DNA of 64,000 nt, taken from Cokeromyces recurvatus (taxonomy: Eukaryota; Mucoromycota; Mucoromycetes; Mucorales; Mucoraceae). The position numbers were made by a program, and so were the translations under genes. How positions within the stretch are numbered: the first letter of the stretch is position 1; every line of letters begins with the position of its first letter. Where the stretch lies: the NCBI RefSeq assembly GCF_025118155.1, contig NW_026251390.1, positions 744,001-808,000 of the forward strand, given 5' to 3'. The notes under the pieces are model-generated. The model made no database searches. It was not told the DNA's origin and was given only the letters and a program-made list of their open reading frames with translations. Below are positions 48,145 through 58,681 of the stretch, piece after piece.

Positions 48145-49387
48145 TTATGATACAAATAAATTATCTTTTTGTGCTCTTTCTAATTTACTTGCTCTTAAAT
48201 GATATACTTTACGAAATTCTCTAAATTGTTTTACAAAACTATCATTGTCTAAATTGCCTTCCAAGAAACTCTGTGCGACTGATTCTGATAATTCATCTGA
48301 TTCATATACACTTGCCTTTAATCTTGTTAAAACAGTGGATGACGAGAATCTCTACATTCCATGTTAGATTCTTTCTTTTAAAAAATAAAAAAAACTTACA
48401 TTAAATGCTTCTTGTTGTAGTCTTTCTTTTTCATCAAAAGCTAATTTATCTATTATATACTGAGAATACATTGCTTCTATTTCTGTTCTCAATTTGACTA
48501 GTTGATCCTCTTTACTCAAATTCTTATCTATCACATGGAATGGTTAACTTGAACATGTAAATAAATTACATGTATACAAATATAAATGTATATACATACA
48601 TGCAAGTTGTTCATTGCCATTTCTTAAATCTTCTTGAAATGCTTTTAAATTCTTTACTCTATCTAAAGTATGAAAGAATATATCAAATGCAGTTTCATTT
48701 TGAAGTAATTCTTCTATTTGTTCATAACTAAATAAACATGTTTAATTATAATCATTCTTCTTTGAAGTAGCTCTTTTAATTACCTTAATTTAGATATTGC
48801 ATTATATTCTGGATTAGACATTAAATTAGAATTGTTATTTAAAGAGGCTGAAGGTATAGGTGGTGGTGGACGAGAACCGTATCTATATTTTTTTTTTTTT
48901 CATACAAAAAAATAAAATAAATACGAATATAAATGACATTGACTTATATTTGTATTACCCTTCTTCATTAATGGGTTGTTGTTGCTGTATAGGTGATGAT
49001 TCAATTATATTCTTTTTTGCTGGTGGTCTTTGAGCAAATTCATTACGAATATCTTTTATGAATAAACCTAAATTAGACTGTAAATTCCAGCTAGGTAAAC
49101 CGTCATGCATAATGACATCGTCTTCTATCCAGGGGTGACGCATGCCTGTAGGTGAAATGGTAATTACAGGAGGCTCTTCTGGAAAATAAGTTGGTAAATT
49201 GACAATCAAAAACTTGTTCTTATCTTCTCCATCTAACGGCACCTCGTAAATTTGTTCGTCAACCACAACAACAGTTAGCGGATTATGTGTTAATAATGAA
49301 TTAATCTGTTTCCTCTTTCTAATGTGTATGTAGTTAGTTTGTTTTTCATTTAAATTTAGTTTGTCAATTTTACAATTCTTGTGACAT
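48145..49387 (-). CDS. VPS37: VPS37 (VPS37A-like), ESCRT-I subunit
   Basis: Preferred exons 49374-49387, 48959-49318, 48784-48882, 48600-48727, 48400-48527 and 48145-48351 give 311 residues starting MSQEL-KRKQINSLLT. A long open frame upstream of 49318 (Phe/Ser-rich) contradicts family structure, so I chose the 14-nt first exon. The N-terminal ~110 residues form a UEV-like domain (FLIVNLPTYFPEEPPVITIS, MRHPWI, NLGLFIKDIRNEF) as in VPS37A. A Pro-rich linker follows, then the Mod(r) domain (YEQIEELLQNETAFDIFF, SFLEGNLDNDSFVKQFREFR, YHLRAKLER). It stabilises the VPS23-VPS28 heterotrimer in cargo sorting to multivesicular bodies. Confidence 0.88.
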
Positions 49388-49559
49388 GATCTTGTTATAT
49401 AATAAAGATTGTAAGAAAAAGAAAAGAAAAAAGAAAAATAAAAAGAGCTTGAATCCACGTGACATTTAATTTAAATAATTATTCATTGGTCAGTAAGAAG
49501 AGAAACTATAATACGATTAAAGAATTTTATTTAAAAAAAATTAAAAAATGACCAATGAC

Positions 49560-49917
49560 CACATAGCAGTTATATATGCTGTTTTGCCCTGGTCAGATCA
49601 CTATGGAAAGAAAAACCCTTTTGGGATAAAAGGGAAAATGTTAAAGTATATGTATAAGTGATGATAATTAACTATCAGAAATTCGTTTTTGTATTGAAAG
49701 AAGATGATTGATAAAGGGTTCACCAAGATGGTCAGAGGGTTCAGGGATTTGGGAGTGAGCTGGATAGTCCATCTCCAAGCAGAATGGCACATATGGAAGG
49801 CCAGCGTATGAGCCAGGCATCAATTGATTTTCTCACTTTCTTAGTAAGGAATATTGATGGTAATAAATTCAAGAGATAAGAGAGTGGATCTTCAATAGAT
49901 TCGGGCATCTGAGGGCG
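49560..49917 (-). pseudogene. Transposon protein fragment, possibly a LINE reverse-transcriptase tail
   Basis: On the minus strand, from the edge of repeat C, one frame reads PESIEDPLSYLLNLLPSIFL and IDAWLIRWPSICAILL. After a one-base shift near 49778 it continues EMDYPAHSQIPEPSDHLGEP and FINHLLSIQKRISDS to a stop. The style (DPLSYLLN...RWPSIC.LL..D...) resembles C-terminal regions of mucoralean non-LTR retrotransposon polyproteins as I remember them. This is weak evidence. It is broken by the frameshift and truncated at 49917 by repeat C. Confidence 0.35.
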
Positions 49918-50535
49918 TGTTATAGAAGAAGCTCTGGATATAAGCATAAGTATTATTATAATAGATGAATTACATAATACAGGATAAACTATAAGTCTGA
50001 ATATGAAATAAAACTCTGTATATAACATCTTGTAAATAATATAAAACTTATTGACATCCAATTGTTTAGATGTATCAACTATAAAACATAGTATTATTTC
50101 TAAATATTTATTTTTATAACCTTGACAAAGGATTCAAGTCGCCTTTGATCCAATAAAATAAAACATAAAAGATATCAGGAACATATACTCAGATCAAACA
50201 ATAAAGTTTTTATTTAAAGCCTCAATCAGATCATTATAACACCCAGTAGATAATCCATAGATCATTCTCTTGAATCAACAAGATGTATATCCGAATACTA
50301 ATACTGCTTCATGACTCATGTTCTTTGACGGTTATTTTTATTTCTTTGATTCAGGATTCATTAATATAAATACAAGCATTTGTGAAGATTCAAAATGATC
50401 TTTAACTTCTTTCTCTTAATTTTTCTTTTAACCTTCTTTATTTTTATTGAATAAAAACAGTCTCAAACTATACTTCCTTTTGTTCCCTTTCTCTCTTTTT
50501 ATTTTATCTTTTATCTTTATTTACATTCCATCACA
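49918..50535 (+). repeat. ~618-bp LTR-like dispersed repeat, copy C
   Basis: Third copy of the TGTTATAG ... CCATCACA repeat, in the same orientation as A. It is more diverged from A and B in the first 480 bases, but close to A in the last 120 (CAGTCTCAAACTATACTTCC and beyond). Its right edge coincides with the break of the Fanzor relic and its left edge with the break of a different transposon fragment. There is no target-site duplication (GGGCG versus GTTTG). Confidence 0.85.
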
Positions 50536-51235
50536 GTTTGGTGTTAATTTTAACTTTAGGATATTTTTCTTTATATTGGTCCCACACACGAAGGGGATCT
50601 CCAGGTATTTTTTTTTCTTGATTTGTTCTACGTTGATTGTTCACGAGTTGACATATGCTATACCAAAAGTTCTTGTTAAAAAATGCCAGAAGGTGGAGAC
50701 CTGGATATATCTTGCAAAACATAATAGTTTATAAAAATCTTCGCTCTAATCACAATCTGTCTAACTATGGCACATGCATTGATTATCACTTGTTTAATTT
50801 GTTGAAAACCATTTCTGATACATTGATCAAATGGAACTTTTCTAGTGAAGACCTTGTAATTATTACCAAGATTATTACGAATCACATGAGCTTTGGGTAG
50901 TATATTGAAAGGGTGTAAGGAAGTTCTTGCAGATGAATATCTATCTCTATTGTATTTATTACAGTGAAGAGTTTCAGGAGCGTTATTATCAACCTTTTGC
51001 TTTTTTGCTATTTTTTGTCTGCTTTTGTCACATCACTCTGTTTTCTTTTGTTCTTGCTTGAGCCAACCAATATCCGAAAACACAATTTTAGAGAATAAGT
51101 TACAACAATTACACCTAAAGTTGGTTCAATAATATCCGAATCTGTTGTAGAAGGAACATATAGTTTGCATTTATAATAACTCCTAGTATAATGTCCAAGC
51201 TCAATACAATCAACGCAAATGACTCCTGTTATCAT
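50536..51235 (-). pseudogene. Second Fanzor-type relic, N-terminal half
   Basis: On the minus strand: a zinc-knuckle-like CVDCIELGHYTRSYYKC at the start, a basic stretch, then ETLHCNKYNRDRYSSARTSL and PFNILP, which aligns with LHCKKCCGDNHSTARSPLC and PYNITP of the 12-kb copy although its later cysteines are lost. It continues VFTRKVPFDQCIRNGF and IRAKIFINYYVLQD, a one-base shift near 50690, then FWYSICQLVNNQR and ends at repeat C. The RuvC core and zinc ribbon are absent. Stops, the frameshift and truncation mark it as dead. Family assignment relies on similarity to the first copy and to mucoralean Fanzor N-termini. Confidence 0.55.
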
Positions 51236-52917
51236 ATTAATATAAATGATGAGTGCCTTGCAGCTCTTTTTTTTTTCAGTATAAAAACATCAATACCAGT
51301 AGCCTCTTGACTCTTTCGTATTTCAAAAACGTCTTGCTTTTTTTTTAAAAAAAATAGCTGTTTTATGCATAGTCATATTTGAATGTAAAGAAAGAGAAAA
51401 AGAAGTGTACTTGTCAATAATTTTTTTAACAATTTAAGCAAGTAAAGTCACATATGTTGTACGATTAATATTAAAACTAAGTGGCAAAGCCATATTATAC
51501 AATTAATTAGATTTCTGTGATGATCCATACTAATCTAAAAGCTTTGAGAGGAACCTCATTATGTGTATTACATTTAGACACAGAAACTCCAGATTGCACC
51601 ATTTCCTAGTCTAGAAATCAATATATATTAACTATGTATGACCCTTCACAAGTCTATTATTTGATAGCTGGATTGCAGATAATACTCTGGAAGACTGTAA
51701 AGATTAAGTCAAGCAGACTAATAGTTACGTGGGCAAAAGAAGTTTTGATCTGTCTGAAATAGAAGTTGATTATGTCCTAAAAAAATAGAAAAATTCTGAA
51801 AACCATTTTTTTTTTTACAAGTCTAAGCATAAAACTTTCTGTTTAAATTTTGTATTTACTTTATCCAAAAAAGGTAAGCAAATTGTCTGAATTTAAATTT
51901 TGACTCGTCCAAAAAAAAAAAAACTAACATCGTCTGAATTTGAAGTAGAAATACTATATATGGTATAATTTAAATCATCTCCCTCAGCATAAGCACCGAA
52001 ATTCTCAGGATGTTTCTGCTTGGTTCTATCGCTGGCCAGTTATGTGTACCATTCTACAGGAAATAGATTACTTAATGCACGATAAACTACCCCCTCCACT
52101 TCTTGATCCAGGCAGAAAATGACTCAACTGGTTGTCTCTTTAAATTTGTTAGCAACATTCCCCCTTTCTTTCTCACCTTCCCTTCTTCCTTTCCTTTACC
52201 TGTTTACCCCTTGTCCCATAAGAGGGTTTTTAGATACTTTTTTTTTACATAATTTGAACTGACCTGGGCAATCCAATATAATAAAGATATTATGTGCCCA
52301 TAGGTCGCTTTTTAAATTTTAATTTATAAAAATAATAAAAGAAAAAAAATTGTTTAATCATATGTGGTATAATTTGTACACATGATTGAAGTCGACTCAT
52401 ATTGGAATATATTATTATTTAATAAAAAAAAAACATATAGAATGTATCGTATCCTACGCGTAACTATTTATAATCATTTATTCCCTTCGAAAAAAGGGGG
52501 AGGCGGGATATAGATTTATATATGACACTATTATTACTATTACTTCCACTTCTGCTGTAAAATTACTTAAAAGAAAAGTGTGTGTCTTTGTCTATAAATA
52601 GTGTTTTGTCAAGGTACACGTCTACCTTTTATGCCCACCTCAGCCCCACTTACAAATAAACTCATTTCTACTATTTCAATCATAGTATTAGAAGAATTAA
52701 AGCTTCTTCACTTGTCTTTAATAAATAAAATAAAATAAAATAAAGAAAGGGAAAAAAAGAAGGGGAAAAAAAAAGAAAGGAAAAAAAGAAAAAAAAAAGG
52801 TTTAATATAGTTTAATTTTAATTGGTCTTACTTTTTTTTTTTTTCTTTTTAACAAGTAAACAAAAGATCGCTCACTTTAAATTTACTTTTTCTTCTCCTT
52901 TTTTTTTCATATTAAAA
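51236..52917. other. Gene-free AT-rich region
   Basis: About 1.7 kb. The last 200 bases before the kinase are purine-rich (A/G) then T-rich, a likely promoter. The rest holds short frames without motifs and may include remains of the element at 50.5-51.2 kb. Nothing further can be named. Confidence 0.5.
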
Positions 52918-54559
52918 ATGGGATTATTTAAAACACTTGATACAATTGTTCATGGGGGAATACAGCAACCAGATTCATATGATAGGAAAAAGAATTATAA
53001 ATTCTCAGAAATTTTAGGTAAATTAAATATTCATATGTAAATAAAATCATATTAACTTGTGTTATAAAGGTAGTGGATCATTTGGTTCAGTAAAGAAAGC
53101 AATAAGAATAAATGATGGTAAAGAAGTGGCTATTAAAGTTATACCAAAAAAGAATGTAAAGAATCATTTTGATATGGTAAAAGATGAAGTAGCCGTACTT
53201 CAAGCTTTACATCATCCAAATGTGATTGGATTTTATGATTATTTTGAGTCAAGGTATAATAAAAAAAAAGAAGAAGAAAGACGATTATAATAAAACTATT
53301 CTAACTTGATTTAAGAGATAAATTTTATCTTGTATTTGAACTGTAAGTAAGCTTAGGCTTAAACTTTTTTTTTTTTGGTAATAATTATTAAATCTGTTTT
53401 CTATCAAAAAAAGTGCTACAGGTGGTGAATTATTTGAAAGACTATTTGAAAGAGGAAAATTCACGGAAAAGGATGCAGTTTTAGTTATTAAATCCGTCTT
53501 AACTGGATTAGAATATTTACATAAAAACAATATTGTTCACAGAGGTAAAGAAAAGAAAAGAAGAAAAAAAAAATATCACCTAAAAAAAATTTTAGATATG
53601 AAACCAGAGAATTTGTTATTTAAAACACCTGAATCAAATGCTGATTTAGTTATTTGCGATTTTGGGTAATAAAATTAATTTTTATGGTTCATTTTTTATA
53701 AAATACTCAAAGGAGTTGAGTCTATAGGATTGCAAAGTTTAATTCTCAAACAACTGCACTAGAAACAGTATGTGGTTCACCTGGTTATGTTGGTAAATTT
53801 ATTGTTATGGTTACCTTAATCGTGTTTACTAATTTTTTTTTTTATCTATCATAGCACCTGAAGTTTTATTACAAAAAGGTTATGGCTCTGCTATTGATAT
53901 GTGGGCTGTTGGGTAACTAATAAAGATAGAAAGGAATAAATAAAAGAATTAACTTTTATTTATTTATTTATTTAGAGTAATTACATATACACTGTAAAGT
54001 AGTCATCTATTTCAATCATGTCTATGTGTGTATGTTTATATTAAATAGTTATTTACATGTGTATTTAAAAATAGTCTTTGTGGATATCAGCCATTCCAAG
54101 CAGAAGATCAGGTTGAATTAATCGATGAAATTACTCATGCTAGATATGATTTTCATGAAAGATATTGGAGAAATATCTCTATTGATGGTAGTGATGATTA
54201 TATATATATATATCTGCATAATAGACACGATGTATTAATAGATATGACCTTTAAATTATTTAGCAAAGAATTTTATTAGAGCTCTTTTAGTATTAGATGA
54301 TAAAAAGAGATTGACTGCAACAGAAGCTTTAAACCATAAATGGATGACAAGTAATGATATAAATGAAATTGATATTCTTAGTACTGTACGTGAAAATTTC
54401 AATCCACGTAAAGCATTAAAGAGCGCTATCGGTGCCGTCCTTGCAATAAATAAAATAAGGACAAATACAGGTGATTTAAATTCTGTAGTATTATCGAAAA
54501 ATGAAGAAAATAATCAAGAGAAAGATTCAACCCCTATTATTGCTATACCTGCTCAATAA
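52918..54559 (+). CDS. Calcium/calmodulin-dependent protein kinase I-like (CMK)
   Basis: A kinase of about 340 residues split by many short introns. In order: FSEILGSGSFGSVKKA (Gly loop), VAIKVIPKK (ATP Lys), LQALHHPNVIGFYDYF, ATGGELFERLFERGKF, NIVHRDMKPENLLF (catalytic loop), LVICDFGIAKF (DFG), ETVCGSPGYVAPEVL (activation loop Thr and APE), [20 protein letters not shown], and LLVLDDKKRLTATEALNHKWM. The GELFERL and CGYQPF sequences are typical CaMK. Downstream, NPRKALKSAIGAVLAINKI is the expected autoinhibitory/calmodulin-binding helix. A T-rich leader precedes the ATG. The last 40 residues are polar. Confidence 0.93.
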
Positions 54560-54593
54560 ATAAATAAAGATATAATTCTTGTTTTTTTATTTT

Positions 54594-55558
54594 TTATTTT
54601 AATCTTTTAGAAGCCCTCATAATATAATTCACTTCTAAGGATTCATATCCTCCAATACCCACTATTCCATTACGTTCAGCTACTTTCCATTCACGACTTA
54701 GAGGATTCCATAAGATGCCACGAATATCTTTAACTTCCCAATCATCTCCAAATGATTCAATAGCATCTTTTAATTCTTGACTCTTAATATATTTATACCA
54801 ATCATGAGTACCGTCATGGACCATACCAAGCACCTTCTCTGCTAATAAAACAGTCAAGACATAAGCTGCAGGGGTACGTGACATGGTACTCAAAAAGAGG
54901 TCTCCTCCTGGTCTTGTTAGTTGCGCACACGTTCTTAAAAATTCTAAAGGTTGATCTACATGTTCAATAATCTCCATAGCTAATACTACATCAAATAATT
55001 CTCCACTCATCAACATCTCCTCAGCTGTTGAATTTCTATATTCAATCTTCCCAGGTCCACGCCATAAAACAGGATCTTTACGAGCGTGTAACTTGGCCAT
55101 TTGAATATTATCATAAGAAGCATCTACACCTACAACATTTCCACCTAGTCTTACAAGCGACTTTTTGATAGATAGATAGATAGATAGATATACATGTAAA
55201 CATATATTATCATCGTAAATAAATATCTGTTTACCTCGGATAATAAACCTCCCCCGCATCCAATATCTAGCATTCGAATCCCTTTAAATGGAATTCCGCT
55301 CTTTGTTGCTTCACTATCTACTCCAAAAAGCTGATCACGTACATAAGACACGCGAGGTGGATTCAATAATTGTAACATGGAGAATTCACCTGAAGGATCC
55401 CACCATTCTGATGCTTTGTCACTAAATTTTTGTACTTCAGCTTTGTTCACTGTTGAAAAACTAGGCTTATTATTAACTGAAGCTGTGGTGTATAAACGAT
55501 AGATAGGTTGTATACGTGTATATGAAGTACGTATACTATTCAAAGTACATTTCAACAT
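54594..55558 (-). CDS. COQ3: COQ3, ubiquinone biosynthesis O-methyltransferase, mitochondrial
   Basis: Exons 55235-55558 and 54594-55160 give 296 residues. A Ser/Thr/Arg-rich leader (MLKCTLNSIRTSYTRIQPIY) looks mitochondrial. Then come FSDKASEWWDPSGEFSMLQL and NPPRVSYVRD, SAM motif I MLDIGCGGGLLSES, VVGVDASYDNI, FDVVLAMEIIEHVDQP, RPGGDLFLSTMSRTPAAY and GTHDWYKYI. These are signatures of COQ3/UbiG, which performs both O-methylations of the ubiquinone ring on the matrix side of the inner membrane. The single intron holds a (TATC)n microsatellite. The stop lies 34 bases from the CMK stop (tail to tail). Confidence 0.97.
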
Positions 55559-55695
55559 TTATTACTCGAAAAAAATAAAATAAAATAAATAAATTATAAT
55601 AAACAAAGAGCTGCATTGAAATCCTCAGCTTTTTTTTTTTTATTATTTTTTTTTTTTTTCCGTATTCAAAAATAAGCTCAGAATTTATTATGTAA

Positions 55696-58086
55696 TTATT
55701 TCGTTGATGAAGAATTCTCTTGGTTTGAAATCATTTCAGATATATTTTTTTGTAATAAACTCCAATCTTCAGGCTTAGGACTAGCCATCTATTGTTAAAA
55801 GGAAGGGAAAATTAGTTTTAAATTCAATATTTACAATTTTTTTTTTTTTTTTACCTCTCCAATGTCATAAATATAAACATGTCCATCACTAGAACCAATA
55901 GCTATCTTTTTGCCTTCCTTATCCCAAGCAAGTTTATTTAGTGCTTTGCCTGATCCAACTTGTGTACTTACAAAGGGTTCTTCTGTATCGGCATTCAAGT
56001 TCCATAAATCAAATTGACCTGTACCATCTACTGTGCTAAACAAAGCAGGATGAGTAGGGGACCATTTAACATCATAAATATAATCATCAGCATGTTCAAA
56101 TGAATAAAGAGGTGTCATTACTGTAGGTTGACTTGAAGTCTTTGAAATAGACTTTGCTCTCCATAATTTAACAGTCCAATCAACAGAAGAAGTAAGGTAA
56201 AGATCAGAGAAATCGACAGGTCCATGTAAAGGATGGAAATTTAATCCAGTTACCATACCATGATGGCCACGATAAGTATCATATTGATTGATACCCGCTT
56301 TACTAATTCATGATAGGAAATAAGCAATTATGTACGCACTAACTTCACTCTTTTTTTTTTTTTTGTTTCTTTGGACGTTACCTTCCTGCTCTATCATATC
56401 TATTTGCTTGATAAATATTACCTTCTTCTGTACCTACCCAAAATGCAGTCGTTTCATTATCAGGAAATCCGATACACGTTACAGAGACTTCATCCGTTTT
56501 ATTATGAGCAGGATGAAGTAATTCTAAATAATCTTGTGGTTGTGCTAACATATCTAATTGCCATGAACATACAAATCCGTCTGTACTGGCTGATATCAAA
56601 TTATGAGCATTTTGCGTACCAACCATCTCAAGTGAATAAACAGGATGAGTATGTCCTCCAGCAGATAATGGCGTCTTTAAAACAGGTAATGACTTTGCCC
56701 TTGTATCCCATAAAACAATTTGACCTGAATAAGTGCCACCAATGATATAATTAGGATGAAATTTACTAAACATAACACTAAGTACATCAGACTACAAATG
56801 AAGTTAGATAAATATCAACATTACTATTTCTAACTTCATCTTACCTGTGAATGGAATATAAATTCAGGTCGATCTAATAAATGCTCATTCCAAACCAAGA
56901 CAATACCATCAGGTTCATTAGGTGCAAGAGGATTTTTATTATAGGAAGCAGCGACTAATTCTGGGTACTAGATAAAAATATGAATATATGTGAATATATA
57001 TGTGTGTATGTATGTATGTCTATTATACTTACTTTAAGTGACCAATTCACATCTGTAACAGATCTATTCTTACACCATTTTTCATCCCAAAATTTACAAA
57101 TAAACTTGACGTGTTTACCAGAGTTTTCATCGCTTAATATAAAGTTAAATTTAGTACTCTACAATACACGTCTTTTTTTTTTTCTTTTACTTTTCCGTAT
57201 CAATGCCAAGGGTATAATCTTTCATAAAATCATATTTCTCATTTAATGCTCTTTCGACCAATTTAGTAGAAATATCAATAAATTCAGCAAATTCTTGCGA
57301 CTTTTGTATCTTTTTTGCTTCTTCTTCAGTCAAGTCTATAATAGTGGTAAAGTTAGTTTTTTCTTTTTTTTTTTTTTTTTTTCCTCAAGTACTTGAAATA
57401 TATTTATTCATTACCTTTAATTTCTTCTTGTTTTTTTTCCTGTTCAGCTTTTCTAATTTCCTCTTCTAGTTGAGCTATCTTTTGTTTCTCTCTGGCTTCA
57501 AATTCCTCCATTATTTGCTTTCTAATCTCTTCTTCGGATATTTTAGGCGCTTCCAATGATCCGTCTGTTGTCTGAATCTCTTTACTGTAAACAACGTGTT
57601 CCTAAATAAATAAAATTAATGAGAAGATAATACATTTAATTGCATATAAGGTGTTATTCTTTACAAGAGGAGGAATATCAGCAATAAATGCTTGCGTTTC
57701 CGTTAGTTCTGCAACATAATGAGGTGTAGGTTGAGAAGAAGAAACAGAAAGCATCGAAAGTCTTCCTCCTTCTGTTCTATATAATAATAATTTTATTTTA
57801 TCTTTGTCAATACCTCCTCCTTTATTTTATTCTAATGTTCTATATCACTTACTGAACAGGTGTTCCTGGAGTAGAATATCCATAATTAACAGAAGTTGGA
57901 CGTGAATTAGAAAAGTCAGATCCTACATCTGAACCTCGATCACTTCCACCATTAGCAGCAGGTGTAGAAGGTCGTTCACCTAACACAAGTGCAACAAGAT
58001 CATCAATGGCTTTTCTATCTCTTCCAATAGTTGAACTAGTTGTAGTCTATAAAATATGTGCATCATCAGATTAACGATTCCATTCT

Positions 58087-58118
<32 letters not shown>

Positions 58119-58264
58119 GTACGCATTGTTTTCTTATTTTATATATATATTACTGTTGACTGAGTAGATTGACTTTCAAGTAAAGCTCTTCTTTCTTCTC
58201 GAGCACGTCGAAGCTCAGCTAATTTTTGTCTCTTTTTTTCTAATTCTTCTTTTCGGCGATCCAT
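55696..58264 (-). CDS. Cytoplasmic dynein 1 intermediate chain
   Basis: A multi-exon gene of roughly 620-650 residues. The start [20 protein letters not shown] is the conserved p150-dynactin-binding helix. A Ser/Thr/Pro-rich segment ([10 protein letters not shown]) is followed by [20 protein letters not shown] and a Glu-rich helix. WD40 repeats then run to the end: [101 protein letters not shown] and [19 protein letters not shown]. The tail ENSSSTK ends at TAA (55696-55698). It bridges the dynein heavy chain, light chains and dynactin for minus-end transport. It is divergently placed to NBS1. Confidence 0.95.
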
Positions 58265-58369
58265 AAAACCAAGTCAAGAGGAGAAGAAAGAAAAAAAAAA
58301 AAAGGAAATAAATTGGTACCTATATCCCCCTTCTCTATTTTGATGTAACATATGTAATTGCTGACATTC

Positions 58370-58402
<33 letters not shown>

Positions 58403-58681
58403 TAATTATCTTAAACAAGACGGTTGGATTTGGGAGTTTTTATTTCTAAATAACAATATGATGGTGGTAATGTACTTTCACACTGAGCAATATATTACTT
58501 GTCCGACTAAATAATTTGTTGAGAATAGAGGGATTCAATGTGCGCGTATCATTAAAATGCATTAAAATGTTAAATTTAAAATTGCGCGTTTAAACGTGTA
58601 AAAAAAAAAAAAAATACATTGACTGTCAAAATAAAAAGGGGAGAGAGTCAACAACTGTTCTTTATTTTTATTCTTTAAAAT
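58265..58681. promoter_or_regulatory. Divergent promoter between dynein intermediate chain and NBS1
   Basis: About 417 bases with A-tracts at 58370-58396 and 58600-58614. A short palindromic-looking ATGCATTAAAATG-type repeat occurs near 58556-58570. No defined motif can be assigned. Confidence 0.45.
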
